DNA of 64,000 nt from Clostridiales bacterium (GTDB lineage Bacteria; Bacillota; Clostridia; Lachnospirales; JAQSXR01). The notes below the pieces were generated by a model. The model did no database searches and had not been told where the DNA came from. It saw only the letters and a list, made by a program, of their open reading frames with translations. Numbering within the stretch: the stretch's first letter is position 1; each line of letters starts with the position of its first letter. Location of the stretch: assembly GCA_029256575.1 (NCBI GenBank), contig JAQSXR010000002.1, positions 136,272 to 200,271 on the forward strand, written 5' to 3'. The translations under genes were made by a program, and so were the position numbers. This document shows, piece after piece, positions 27,327-36,047 of this stretch.

Positions 27327-28505
27327 ATGTTAACAAGTTTAGCTCTTATATTTTTATTAGGTTTAATGTTAGGTTCAATCTTTAACAAGTTAAAATTACC
27401 TGGTTTACTAGGAATGTTGATAACTGGTATGATACTGAGTCCATATGCTTTCGATTTACTTGATTCTTCCATACTTAATATTTCAGCAGATTTACGTAAA
27501 CTTGCATTAGTAATTATATTAACTCGAGCAGGGTTATCCCTAAATATAGATGATTTGAAAAGAGTTGGAAGGCCAGCTATTTTAATGTGCTTTCTTCCCG
27601 CCTGCTTTGAAATCCTTGGTATCATTGTTATTGCTCCAAAGCTATTAGGAATCACACTACTAGAGGCAGCTATTATGGGATCAGTTGTAGCCGCCGTATC
27701 CCCTGCTATTATTGTACCAAGAATGATTCGTTTGATTGATGAAGGTTATGGAACTAAGAAAAGTCTCCCACAATTAATATTAGCAGGAGCATCTGTAGAT
27801 GATGTCTTCGTTATCGTCCTCTTTACTGTATTTACTTCTTTAGCTGTTGGTGGAAGTGTCTCCGTTGGTGATTTCACACGAATTCCTATTTCAATTATTG
27901 TAGGTTTGATAACAGGTATTTTATTAGGACTAATACTAACGAAGGTATTTAAGATAATCCATATGAGAGACTCTGCAAAGGTAATAGTCTTGTTAAGTGT
28001 TTCCTTTTTATTAATCGAACTTGAGAATCAATTAGCTGGTATTATCCCAATGTCAGGATTATTAGCTATTATGAGTTTAGGAGCTACCTTATACCAAACA
28101 CATTCTATCCTTGCTAAGCGTTTATCCTTTAAATTCACAAAATTATGGGTTGCTGCAGAAATTCTCTTATTTGTATTAGTAGGAGCAACCGTTGATCTAA
28201 ACTATGCCGTTTCAGCGGGATTAATCGCAATTGTAGTTGTTGTAGGTGCATTATTATTTCGTATGGTCGGGGTACTTGTGTGTTTAATTAATACTAAATT
28301 TACAAAAGGGGAAAAAGTATTTTGTATGATATCTTATACACCAAAAGCCACCGTTCAAGCTGCTATTGGTGGTATTCCTCTTTCTTTGGGATTAGCTTGT
28401 GGGCAAAAAGTACTTACGATTGCAGTTTTATCCATTTTAATTACTGCGCCATTGGGGGCGATATTTATGGATAGAAAATATAAAAAATTATTGGACAAAG
28501 AATGA
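27327..28505 (+). CDS. Cation:proton antiporter (CPA/Kef-type), probable fluoride-responsive transporter
   Basis: An ~392-aa membrane protein with 11-13 hydrophobic segments and almost no soluble part, of the monovalent cation:proton antiporter family (NhaP/Kef-like). Visible family features: LGLMLGSIFNKLKLPGLLGML in TM1-2, LTRAGLSLNIDDLK, and the ion-binding stretch ASVDDVFVIVLFT with paired Asp near 155. No RCK/TrkA-N domain follows. The ATG at 27327 lies 8 nt after GGAGG. The fluoride riboswitch in front suggests a role in fluoride resistance, as for other antiporters under crcB-motif RNAs; whether it exports F- directly or manages pH/Na+ is not known. Confidence 0.88.
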   Translation: MLTSLALIFLLGLMLGSIFNKLKLPGLLGMLITGMILSPYAFDLLDSSILNISADLRKLALVIILTRAGLSLNIDDLKRVGRPAILMCFLPACFEILGIIVIAPKLLGITLLEAAIMGSVVAAVSPAIIVPRMIRLIDEGYGTKKSLPQLILAGASVDDVFVIVLFTVFTSLAVGGSVSVGDFTRIPISIIVGLITGILLGLILTKVFKIIHMRDSAKVIVLLSVSFLLIELENQLAGIIPMSGLLAIMSLGATLYQTHSILAKRLSFKFTKLWVAAEILLFVLVGATVDLNYAVSAGLIAIVVVVGALLFRMVGVLVCLINTKFTKGEKVFCMISYTPKATVQAAIGGIPLSLGLACGQKVLTIAVLSILITAPLGAIFMDRKYKKLLDKE

Positions 28506-28513
28506 TGTCCAAT
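28489..28513 (+). terminator. Weak hairpin spanning the antiporter stop codon
   Basis: ATTGGAC (28490-28496) pairs with GTCCAAT (28507-28513); the TGA stop is in the loop and CTCTTTCTT follows. Confidence 0.35.
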
Positions 28514-28580
28514 CTCTTTCTTAACCGGCATAACTCTAATATAATTGTACCTGTAAATTTTATTTTGTTTTACAGTCTAG

Positions 28581-29087
28581 TTAATCAGTAGCCTTATTTG
28601 ATTTTATCGTTTTTAATAAAAATAACAAACTAATTAATACAAATAATGACAGTATAGATGTCGTTATTATTTTTGGATATGAAATTCTTTCATTCACTGG
28701 ATGTCCATTTTGAACTATTTCAATTGAATTATTATGCAAATCTACATCACCGCCATGCTCCACGCAGGCTCTATTAAATATGCCTGTTATTCTTACTTCA
28801 TCTCCTTGGTTTTTATAATTACCATAATACAAAATTTTATCTGCCTCACTTTTATTTATCCATACTCCAATTGCATTGGTACCATCATTAATATTTATCC
28901 AAGAATAGTCACCTCTAACCATTCGCTCGCCAATAACTTCACCTTGAACTGTAACTTCTTGCCCGTTTAGTTCTTTTGCATTTTCGATTAAATCATTAAT
29001 TTCCGATATATCTTCAGCATTTACATTTAGCGAATGGGCAAAAGTTAAAATCAAAATAATTAATAATGTTTTAGTGAATTTTTGCAT
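28581..29087 (-). CDS. Secreted/membrane OB-fold protein of the Trk operon
   Basis: 168 aa: signal peptide or N-terminal TM (KTLLIILILTFAHSLNVNA), an OB-fold-like domain (residues ~35-130, with GQEVTVQGEVIGERMVRGDYSWININDG), and a C-terminal TM (IITTSILSLFVLISLLFLL) ending in a basic tail. The domain therefore sits outside the membrane, anchored. OB-folds of this type also occur in cytochrome-maturation and tRNA_anti-like proteins. It overlaps the end of trkH by 17 bp and is the last gene of the potassium cluster; a role in Trk assembly or sensing is inferred only from position. Confidence 0.7.
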   Translation of the reverse strand: MQKFTKTLLIILILTFAHSLNVNAEDISEINDLIENAKELNGQEVTVQGEVIGERMVRGDYSWININDGTNAIGVWINKSEADKILYYGNYKNQGDEVRITGIFNRACVEHGGDVDLHNNSIEIVQNGHPVNERISYPKIITTSILSLFVLISLLFLLKTIKSNKATD

Positions 29088-30600
29088 ATCTTTTTATACC
29101 TCCTCCTATATATCCTATTAGTGCAAATACAGAAAGGAATTCAAGCCTTCCTAAATACATTGCAATAATATAATATACCTTCATAGTTACTGGCATAGAA
29201 GGTGTTGTAACACCTATACTCAAGCCTACATTGCCAGTGATGGAAGCCGCTTCGAAAGCAGAATCCGAAAGTGAATATCCATAATATGTCCCAAGTAATG
29301 TGCCAATAGTAAATATAACTAAATAACAACAAATGATGATTGCAGATGTCTTTATTAAACTATCTTCTAAAATATGGTCCTTAATATGATGAAATTTATA
29401 TACTTTCATACTTCGCTCTGAGGAAAGAAGCTTTTTAACATCCATAACCAGTCCTTTACACACAATTCCTACTCTTAATCCCTTAAAACCTCCTGCAGTT
29501 GAGCATGCAGAACCCCCTATTAACATAACCAAAATCAATATTAAGATGCCAAACCCACCCCATTCCAAAGCAAACTGCCTTGCATAGATGGAACCAAAAC
29601 CTGTTGTTGTATGTGCTGACAACACATTAAAAATAATTCTTCTAAAGCCTGCTACAGCATCCGGATACACATTTAGTTTAGCTAATCCAGCAAGTGCAAG
29701 AATACACGCAAGAAAAGATGTAATAAAAAAACTTTGTGTTTCTATATTTTTTAGTACTTCTCTTTGCTTCCCTCTCCATATTGCATAATGTAGTCCAAAG
29801 TTAAATGATCCAAGAATAAAAATAATCATAGCAACCGTTTCATATATAACGCTGTGATAATACATAATATTTTGTGTATTTGGAGCAAATCCTCCAGTAC
29901 TCCATGATGACTCAAATATATAGAGTGCATGAAAAAATGCCGATAAAGGCTTCAATCCAATCAATATTCCAATAATCCACAATGAAGCAGTTCCTATCAT
30001 AAGATAAATCATACTAATTTTCCATATTTGCCTTGCAGTACCTTTGACATTAGGAACCAGCTCTATATCTTTACCTTCTCCAACGTACATTTTGTAAGCT
30101 CCACCAGTTTCTTTTACTAAAAGTGTAATCGCTAATACAACCATTCCTTGACCACCAATGAAAGTCAACATATGTCTCCACATATTTAATCCATTTGAAA
30201 GATGGTCTAAATCCTGTAAAAGTACTACTCCTGTAGTTGTAAATCCACTCATTACATCAAAACAAGCGTCTAATAAAGAACGTGTATGTCCGCTTAATCT
30301 ATAGGGAATTGCACATAGAAACATTAAAACAATCCATGAAAGAGAAGCAACAGCAAATCCATGCTTCCATTGAACATTTGATTTACTTACTTTTTTTCTC
30401 ATCCCAATCATTATCAAATTCAATCCAACAGTTAATGATATTGCGCTACTAATTATAAAATCAAGCATGACATTCCACTCTTTAAAGATAAATGAAGTAG
30501 TAATAGGAATAATCATTAACGCTGCTACAATAAGCACTATGTACCCTGTATAATAGCTAATAATTTCTATATCATAAGTTCTGTTTCTAAACTTGCTCAT
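29071..30600 (-). CDS. trkH: Trk-type potassium uptake protein TrkH
   Basis: A 509-aa polytopic membrane protein forming the K+ pathway. The four selectivity-filter P-loops can be seen: SGFTTTGVVLL (~118), STGGFAPNT (~227), SAHTTTGFGSI (~325) and AASITGNVGLS (~445). About 10-12 TM helices. It works with the cytoplasmic TrkA-type RCK proteins encoded just upstream. It starts 5 bp after a 34-codon membrane peptide gene whose end contains its AGGTGA ribosome site, implying coupled translation. Confidence 0.95.
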   Translation of the reverse strand: MSKFRNRTYDIEIISYYTGYIVLIVAALMIIPITTSFIFKEWNVMLDFIISSAISLTVGLNLIMIGMRKKVSKSNVQWKHGFAVASLSWIVLMFLCAIPYRLSGHTRSLLDACFDVMSGFTTTGVVLLQDLDHLSNGLNMWRHMLTFIGGQGMVVLAITLLVKETGGAYKMYVGEGKDIELVPNVKGTARQIWKISMIYLMIGTASLWIIGILIGLKPLSAFFHALYIFESSWSTGGFAPNTQNIMYYHSVIYETVAMIIFILGSFNFGLHYAIWRGKQREVLKNIETQSFFITSFLACILALAGLAKLNVYPDAVAGFRRIIFNVLSAHTTTGFGSIYARQFALEWGGFGILILILVMLIGGSACSTAGGFKGLRVGIVCKGLVMDVKKLLSSERSMKVYKFHHIKDHILEDSLIKTSAIIICCYLVIFTIGTLLGTYYGYSLSDSAFEAASITGNVGLSIGVTTPSMPVTMKVYYIIAMYLGRLEFLSVFALIGYIGGGIKRYAKIH

Positions 30601-30604
30601 TATT

Positions 30605-30709
30605 TCACCTCATTATAAATATTGCACATGCAAAAATTAACGCTACATATAGTACTACGGCAATCAATTCCAATACAATCCCTTTTATCTCATTTTTTTT
30701 GATAACCAT
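30605..30709 (-). CDS. 34-aa single-span membrane peptide between trkA and trkH
   Basis: A 34-codon frame beginning MVIKKNEIKG, followed by one clear transmembrane helix (IVLELIAVVLYVALIFACAI) and ending FIMR. GGAGG sits 9 nt upstream of the ATG. The start overlaps the 3' end of trkA by 25 bp and the stop is 4 bp before trkH. These points argue that it is a real gene. Its size and form recall KdpF, the small peptide of the Kdp K+ ATPase, but no sequence similarity is claimed. It may stabilise TrkH. It is easily missed by standard length cut-offs. Confidence 0.7.
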   Translation of the reverse strand: MVIKKNEIKGIVLELIAVVLYVALIFACAIFIMR

Positions 30710-31377
30710 TTTTTATTTCCTCCATCATATAACTCATTTACTAAAGCTGATAAAACAGAATTATTAGTTATTATTAGAACCTTATCACCAATCAAAAACT
30801 GAGTATCACCTCTTGGATATATAATATTTTCTCTACGTATTACTGAAACAACTACACATTCTTTAGGTAATAAAAGATCTCTAACCATATTATTACACCA
30901 AATACTATTTTCCTTTATTGAAAGCTCCGCTAAAACCATAGAACCACGTTCGAACGTATTAATAATTCTGTAATCATCTTTATCAAGCGCATATTCGATC
31001 AAATTTGCAATTACCTCTGTACTGCAAACTGTATTATCAATCCCAAGATTCTTAAACATTTTGGTATTTTTCGGGTTATTTACACGGGCTATCGTTCTCA
31101 TATTATTAAAACTTAACTTGGCTATCTGACAAATAACAAGATTTTCTTCATCAGTCCCTGTAACAGCTGCAACAATTTCAGCCTCTTCAATTCCAGCATC
31201 CTTAAGAACCTCTAAATCAGTTCCATCTCCCCAAATTACATCAGTGTTGATCTCTTCGGCAATTTTCATACAGGTAGCCTTGTCTCGTTCAATTAGAGTT
31301 ACCTGATGTTCTCTCTCTTTCAATGTTTTAAATAAATTATAACCTATTTTACCTCCACCAATTATTATTGATTTCAT
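30685..31377 (-). CDS. trkA: Trk potassium uptake regulator TrkA (RCK domain)
   Basis: 230 aa, cytoplasmic. One NAD-binding RCK_N domain with IIGGGKIGYNLFKTL (GxGxxG-type) and an acidic end of the second strand (LIERDK), then an RCK_C domain (~140-220). It regulates TrkH gating by binding nucleotides. The start overlaps the preceding RCK gene by 4 bp. Two separate half-size TrkA proteins are present in the operon, instead of one double-length TrkA as in Escherichia coli. Confidence 0.9.
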   Translation of the reverse strand: MKSIIIGGGKIGYNLFKTLKEREHQVTLIERDKATCMKIAEEINTDVIWGDGTDLEVLKDAGIEEAEIVAAVTGTDEENLVICQIAKLSFNNMRTIARVNNPKNTKMFKNLGIDNTVCSTEVIANLIEYALDKDDYRIINTFERGSMVLAELSIKENSIWCNNMVRDLLLPKECVVVSVIRRENIIYPRGDTQFLIGDKVLIITNNSVLSALVNELYDGGNKKWLSKKMR

Positions 31378-32027
31378 AACAATTTCTCCTTACTATAAGA
31401 ATTTATCAATCTTCCTTTATCCGTTTTTCGAATAGTACATATCATTCTATCTCCTGTGTGTATTATTTCATTTTTTTCAGGAAGTCTTACTTTCCCATCT
31501 TTAATCAATCCTGATATGATACAACAGTATTTTTCTTCAATCTCCTTAACAGCAATTGACTTTTCTTTGCTAACAAGAAGGTCAATGATTTCATAATTAT
31601 TATCTAAAGATAAAACAATCCCTAAGTTTTTTATATATAACTTGTTTTTTAATATTTCAATCTCAGACTGAACTGGATTAATGGTATTAATGCCTAATTT
31701 ACTATAGATGAACTTTTTTCCAGGATCATTAACTCTTGCGATGATTTTGGGAACCTGAAATATTTTATCTGCAATTAAAGATACCGTTATATTTATATTA
31801 TCATCTGGTGTCACCGCAAAAAGTGCATCTGCTTGATTTACTCCTGCTTCTAACAGATTGTCGCTGTCAAATTCAATTCCTTTTATCCGTCGACCGTTGA
31901 AGCCGCTTCCTAAGGTATTTAGTTTATCTCCATTACGATCGATAATACAAATATCGTTACCGTCATCAGCTAATCCCTTTGCTAAGGTACTACCTAATCT
32001 TCCACAACCGATAATGATTATATACAT
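31374..32027 (-). CDS. TrkA-type RCK domain protein
   Basis: 217 aa, cytoplasmic. RCK_N with IIGCGRLGSTLAKGL near residues 4-18 and ICIIDRN ending the second strand, then SLIADKIFQVPKIIARVNDP, and a C-terminal RCK_C domain (~135-210). Paralogous to the downstream TrkA; the two probably form a hetero- or homo-ring on TrkH. Strong GGAGG ribosome site. Confidence 0.88.
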   Translation of the reverse strand: MYIIIIGCGRLGSTLAKGLADDGNDICIIDRNGDKLNTLGSGFNGRRIKGIEFDSDNLLEAGVNQADALFAVTPDDNINITVSLIADKIFQVPKIIARVNDPGKKFIYSKLGINTINPVQSEIEILKNKLYIKNLGIVLSLDNNYEIIDLLVSKEKSIAVKEIEEKYCCIISGLIKDGKVRLPEKNEIIHTGDRMICTIRKTDKGRLINSYSKEKLL

Positions 32028-32099
32028 ATAATTTCCTCCATAACATTAATTTACTTTTTTCAAATGTACTAACCGATACCCCTTCTATTAGATTTCACG

Positions 32100-32354
32100 T
32101 TAGTATATATCTTCAATTAAACCTGTAAGTACCATTTCTTGAGATACCCTATTAGTAACTATCACTATCATAAGCATATCTCCTTTTCGTATTTCAGTCC
32201 TTCCATTTGGAACAAACGTATTATTACCTCTAACTATGCACCCTATAATTACATTTTCTGAAAGACCTAGGTCCATAATTTGTTTACCACAAGAACTATA
32301 TCCGCTTTCAATCTTCACTTCTAGTAACTGTAGTTTTTCTTTGTCTATTGGCAT
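32100..32354 (-). CDS. Stand-alone RCK_C (TrkA C-terminal) domain protein
   Basis: About 84 aa from the ATG at 32354; the frame is open further back to about 32447, overlapping the TPR gene. The sequence fits one RCK_C domain: LQLLEVKIESGYSSCGKQI, then ENVIIGCIVRGNNTFVPNG and RKGDMLMIVIVTN. No Rossmann domain is attached. The start is uncertain: AGGAAGG lies 14 nt upstream of the ATG, which is long. RCK_C domains bind small ligands such as c-di-AMP in Firmicute K+ transporters, so this could be a ligand-binding partner for the Trk system (inference). Confidence 0.6.
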   Translation of the reverse strand: MPIDKEKLQLLEVKIESGYSSCGKQIMDLGLSENVIIGCIVRGNNTFVPNGRTEIRKGDMLMIVIVTNRVSQEMVLTGLIEDIY

Positions 32355-32400
32355 TATGTTTTTGGTTACCTTCCTATCTAGAATTTTGATTGTCCTGTTC

Positions 32401-32721
32401 TTATAAAGTTTCTTTACCAAAATCGAATGGTATCCTTTTAGATGCAAAGATGGTGCACACTCGTTCTAAATTTCCACTTGCTGGTTTATAAGTTGGATCT
32501 AATGCATATGCTGCTCTATAATGTTTTCTTGCTAAATCATAATTACCTTTGAGTTCATTCCAAATTCCAAGAAGATTATGAGGTTCTGGAGCATTTGGAT
32601 TTTCAATTAATGCTTTTATGATAGCCTTATACGATTCCTCACTCTTATAATTGTGAAGTTCAATGGTTGCCGCCTTAATATAATTATTAAATTTGTTAGA
32701 ATTTATTTCAATTTTATCCAT
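32401..32721 (-). CDS. Small tetratricopeptide-repeat protein of the Trk operon
   Basis: About 106 aa, cytoplasmic. Two TPR-like helical hairpins: SYKAIIKALIENPNAPEPHN and YDLARKHYRAAYALDPTYK, with Leu/Ala/Pro at TPR positions. The ATG at 32721 follows AAGGAGG; a GTG three codons upstream is too close to it. First gene of the Trk segment after the KdpE-like gene's terminator. TPRs mediate protein contacts, so it may be a scaffold for the Trk/RCK proteins (inference). Confidence 0.75.
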   Translation of the reverse strand: MDKIEINSNKFNNYIKAATIELHNYKSEESYKAIIKALIENPNAPEPHNLLGIWNELKGNYDLARKHYRAAYALDPTYKPASGNLERVCTIFASKRIPFDFGKETL

Positions 32722-32810
32722 GTTATGCACCTCCTTTATTTATCTAAGCATACCCCATCCCATATAAGTTTTGTGTAAGCATTTTATTGCTTTCTATAAT
32801 TTTTATGTAA

Positions 32811-32854
32811 AAAAATCTACCCTCACGATAATTGGATTTTACCGTAAGGGTAGA
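32811..32854 (-). terminator. Terminator of the KdpD/KdpE-like pair
   Basis: TCTACCCTTACG pairs with CGTGAGGGTAGA (one mismatch) on the minus strand, followed by seven Ts. It separates the two-component genes from the Trk genes, which therefore likely have their own promoter. Confidence 0.85.
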
Positions 32855-32901
32855 TATATTTATATATTAAAACTAATTTTATAGATAATCAATTTCTCAT
32901 A

Positions 32902-33597
32902 TTATTCATCGGTCAGCCGGTATCCGACACCTATTTCTGTTAAAATATATATTAGTTGTGATGGATCTTCACCAAGTTTTCTCCTTAAGTTCCCCATACA
33001 CACACGTAAAGACTGTGTATCATCTGATATCATTCCTCCCCAGATGTTTTCCGTAATATATCTGTGTGTAAGCACCTTGCCATGATTTTTAGCTAATAAA
33101 ACCAGAACCTTGTATTCATTGGGTGTCAGTCGTATTTCCTGATTATTTAGCCATACTCGGTGCTTATTTGTATCAATAATCAGATCTTTAATTTTATATA
33201 TTGAGTTTTCTGTTTCAGAAGTATTATTATCAATTGATTTATGACGCAAAATAACACGAATTCGGGCAAGTAATTCTGGAACACTAAAAGGCTTTGTTAG
33301 ATAATCATCTGCTCCGGCATCAAGCGCCTCAACTTTTTCACGATCATGACCTCGTGCGGATATAATAATTATTGGCATTTGTGACAGTTTCCGTAATTTC
33401 TTAATTACCTCTAGCCCGTCCATATCTGGTAAACCGAGATCTAAAATTAAAATGTCTGGATTGCGTGAAATAGCCAACATAAGTGCATTGGAGCCATTAT
33501 CTGCATCAATACATTTATACCCTTGCGTTTCAATTGAAACTTGTAGAAAGCTTCTTATTGACTTTTCATCATCTACAATTAAAATAAGAGGTTCCAT
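32902..33597 (-). CDS. kdpE: Response regulator, KdpE/OmpR family
   Basis: 231 aa. Receiver domain with acidic pair DDEKS, phospho-acceptor Asp in LILDLGLPDMDG (~53), Thr/Ser and Lys in SARGHD and TKPFSVPELLAR. The C-terminal winged-helix DNA-binding domain (~130-230) has RLTPNEYKVLVLLAKN and GVGYRL. It pairs with the KdpD-like kinase (1-bp overlap). Since trk and not kdp genes follow, it may control TrkH/TrkA. Confidence 0.88.
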   Translation of the reverse strand: MEPLILIVDDEKSIRSFLQVSIETQGYKCIDADNGSNALMLAISRNPDILILDLGLPDMDGLEVIKKLRKLSQMPIIIISARGHDREKVEALDAGADDYLTKPFSVPELLARIRVILRHKSIDNNTSETENSIYKIKDLIIDTNKHRVWLNNQEIRLTPNEYKVLVLLAKNHGKVLTHRYITENIWGGMISDDTQSLRVCMGNLRRKLGEDPSQLIYILTEIGVGYRLTDE

Positions 33598-35174
33598 TAA
33601 ATTATCTCCTTCTTTGATAAGAAATAAAAACTCACAATTGTTCCATGTGGTTCATTTTTTCTAATTGATATTTTTCCATTATGAGCTTCAATAATTGATT
33701 TGCAGAGGGAAAGCCCCAACCCCATGCCCTTGCGATTTTCAATACTATTTTCATTTTTATGAAAATATCGTTCAAATATATGTGGTAAATCCTCTTGTGA
33801 AATACCAGTTCCGCTATCTTTTACTTCAAATATTACACGATTATCTTTACGATATAAAGAAACAATAATCCCACTTTCCTCAGACGAATAGTTGATTGCA
33901 TTATTTAGAATATTCACTATAACTTGCCTTATTAAGACTCCATCCACTCGTAGTAAAATTATTTCATCTGGTATCTTTACAATAATTTTATGACAAAGTG
34001 CATGTTTTTTTACATGAGTTACTGCCTCAGTGATAATCTCTTCGGCTGCTTCTTGCTGGATGTTCAGTTTAACTCTACCCTCTTCAAAGCGAGTTGTCTG
34101 CAATATATTTTCAACTAATTCATTTAACCAATCTGCATCCTCATAAATACTTTGTAAAAAATTTTTCTTTACTTCATCTTTCAACTTATCATAATTATCC
34201 AATGCCGTGCTTGCTAATCCCATAATACCTGCAAGTGGTGTGCGAAGGTCATGGGAAACAGATCTCAACATATCTGCATGTAAGCGTTCCGCCTGTATTT
34301 CCATTTGTGCTTGTTTCTGTTTTTCATAAATTCTTTCTCGCTCCAATACAACTGCAATCTGTGGGGCAATAACGTCAATAAAGGCACGTTGTGTATTTGT
34401 AATTATCAAATCATTCGTCAATGAGACTCCGATAACCCCCAGGACACCATTTTGACTTAAAATAGGTGCGTAGTATGCTTTTGCATTAGGAAACAGAGTT
34501 GTACCCCGTCCGCATGGGCTACCAGACTGATATGTTTCCAAACAAGCACAACAATCAATATTTCCACTAAAGACTTCAACCCCCTCGATATTTCTGCAAA
34601 GTAAAGATCCTGAAGGTTTGAAAAATTCAACAAGTACATTTGCATTAATTTGTTTTGAAATTTCTTCAGCTGATACTTTTGCTAAGTTTTCTACACTTTT
34701 TACGTTCAAAAGCCTTCTCTCAATATAATACAAGGATGAGATATACTCTTCTTTATCTTCTACTAACTGTCTCTCCATTTTTACCCTTATTGTGAGCATA
34801 CTGGTAATAAATCCAACAATAAACATTACCAAAAACGTAATCAGATAATCTGGGTTATTTACTTTAAGTGTATAGTACGGTTCAGTGAAAAAAAAGTTAT
34901 AAAGAAGTACCACACAAATGGAAGCGAAAAAACTATAAAGATAACCTTCTGCTAGAAATGAAAATAAAAGGATCCCAAGCAAATATACCATTACGATATC
35001 AGACTCCGAGATTAATATATGATTGAAGAACATCGATATCATCGTACAAATCAGCATTATTAAAATCAATATTACTGAATTTTTAAAGAATTTTTGAGTT
35101 AATTTATTATTAAAATTTTTCAGTCCATAGCCTTTTTTCTCATTTTGGGTATATAATTTACTGTTTTCTCTCAT
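33597..35174 (-). CDS. kdpD: Sensor histidine kinase, KdpD C-terminal type (DUF4118)
   Basis: 525 aa. Four TM helices of the KdpD DUF4118 region (~30-135, including LLYNFFFTEPYYTL), a GAF-like domain (~150-280), HisKA with SVSHDLRTPLAG (~308), and HATPase with NNAINYS, KDSGTGIS and GMGLGLSLC. The N-terminal KdpD and Usp domains present in full-length KdpD (about 900 aa) are absent, so c-di-AMP or nucleotide sensing through those parts is lost. Probably senses K+ or turgor. Confidence 0.88.
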   Translation of the reverse strand: MRENSKLYTQNEKKGYGLKNFNNKLTQKFFKNSVILILIMLICTMISMFFNHILISESDIVMVYLLGILLFSFLAEGYLYSFFASICVVLLYNFFFTEPYYTLKVNNPDYLITFLVMFIVGFITSMLTIRVKMERQLVEDKEEYISSLYYIERRLLNVKSVENLAKVSAEEISKQINANVLVEFFKPSGSLLCRNIEGVEVFSGNIDCCACLETYQSGSPCGRGTTLFPNAKAYYAPILSQNGVLGVIGVSLTNDLIITNTQRAFIDVIAPQIAVVLERERIYEKQKQAQMEIQAERLHADMLRSVSHDLRTPLAGIMGLASTALDNYDKLKDEVKKNFLQSIYEDADWLNELVENILQTTRFEEGRVKLNIQQEAAEEIITEAVTHVKKHALCHKIIVKIPDEIILLRVDGVLIRQVIVNILNNAINYSSEESGIIVSLYRKDNRVIFEVKDSGTGISQEDLPHIFERYFHKNENSIENRKGMGLGLSLCKSIIEAHNGKISIRKNEPHGTIVSFYFLSKKEII

Positions 35175-35278
35175 ACAATTTTTTACCTCTGACTTCCAAA
35201 TATAATTATAGAACTGTTATAGCAGTCTAATTATATACTATCTTATATGACAAATCAAAATTTTTTCCATTAAACCAA

Positions 35279-35388
35279 TGAGGCCACTAAAAAAGTCCAC
35301 TTAATATACTTCGATAGAATATGAGTGTATGCGTTCATATTCTTTACAAAATAAAAGTGGACTTTTTCAGTGGTCTCCAAACTAATAG
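35279..35388 (-). terminator. Long nested hairpin after thpR
   Basis: On the minus strand ACCACTGAAAAAGTCCACTT pairs with AAGTGGACTTTTTTAGTGG over about 100 nt, and an inner GAATATG/CATATTC hairpin fills the loop. It follows the thpR stop closely. Like the one at 26104-26206, it is much larger than a simple terminator. Confidence 0.65.
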
Positions 35389-35390
35389 CG

Positions 35391-35933
35391 CTATACTAAT
35401 TCCTCTTCATATACCTCCGTATACATCAATTCCCCTTTAATTCTCTCAGACTTCATCAAACAAATCTTCGTTACTTTTTGCTGTACCGCTTGCATTTGCA
35501 TTTCGTATTGTTCTAGTTTAAATGTTTCCTGCATTACAGTTTTTCTAGCAAGTGTTAAATGAGGCTTGTATTCTCTATCCTCTACCTGAAATCCACACGC
35601 TTCCAGTTCCTTTGTTAAGCATTTCTGAAGGTGATAAAGCGATTCGTTCTCTTCTATATTAGCAAATAGAATATCTCCTTCTCTACGCCTAAATTTAGAA
35701 AGGCCTTTTACTGTTATCGTGAATTCACCTTGGTTCGCGGTCTTAACTGCCATATTCATAGCTTTCTTTACTAAGTCTGCTGATGGTAGCTCCCCTAGAA
35801 AGGATAAGGTCAGATGTAAATTATGATATTCTACAAAGTTACCTTTTATGGATAAAACCTTTAATTCTCTTATTACACTGTAAATAGAATTTTTTATTTC
35901 ATCGGAAAAATTAATTGCAATAAATAAACGCAT
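35391..35933 (-). CDS. thpR: RNA 2',3'-cyclic phosphodiesterase (ThpR/LigT)
   Basis: 180 aa, 2H phosphoesterase family. The two catalytic HxTx motifs are present: HLTLSFLG (~43-46) and HLTLAR (~126-129). RLFIAINFSDEIKNSI is the typical start. The enzyme opens 2',3'-cyclic phosphates on RNA ends in the cytoplasm. Single gene with AGGAGG site and its own terminator. Confidence 0.92.
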   Translation of the reverse strand: MRLFIAINFSDEIKNSIYSVIRELKVLSIKGNFVEYHNLHLTLSFLGELPSADLVKKAMNMAVKTANQGEFTITVKGLSKFRRREGDILFANIEENESLYHLQKCLTKELEACGFQVEDREYKPHLTLARKTVMQETFKLEQYEMQMQAVQQKVTKICLMKSERIKGELMYTEVYEEELV

Positions 35934-36047
35934 AAAGCCTCCTAACAGAAAACAATTTATATTTTATTCTATCAGTATATCCAATCAATATAGCTTGATT
36001 CTGATTTTATTCGCCAGCAATGAATTTATTCCTTTTTGAATTATTAA

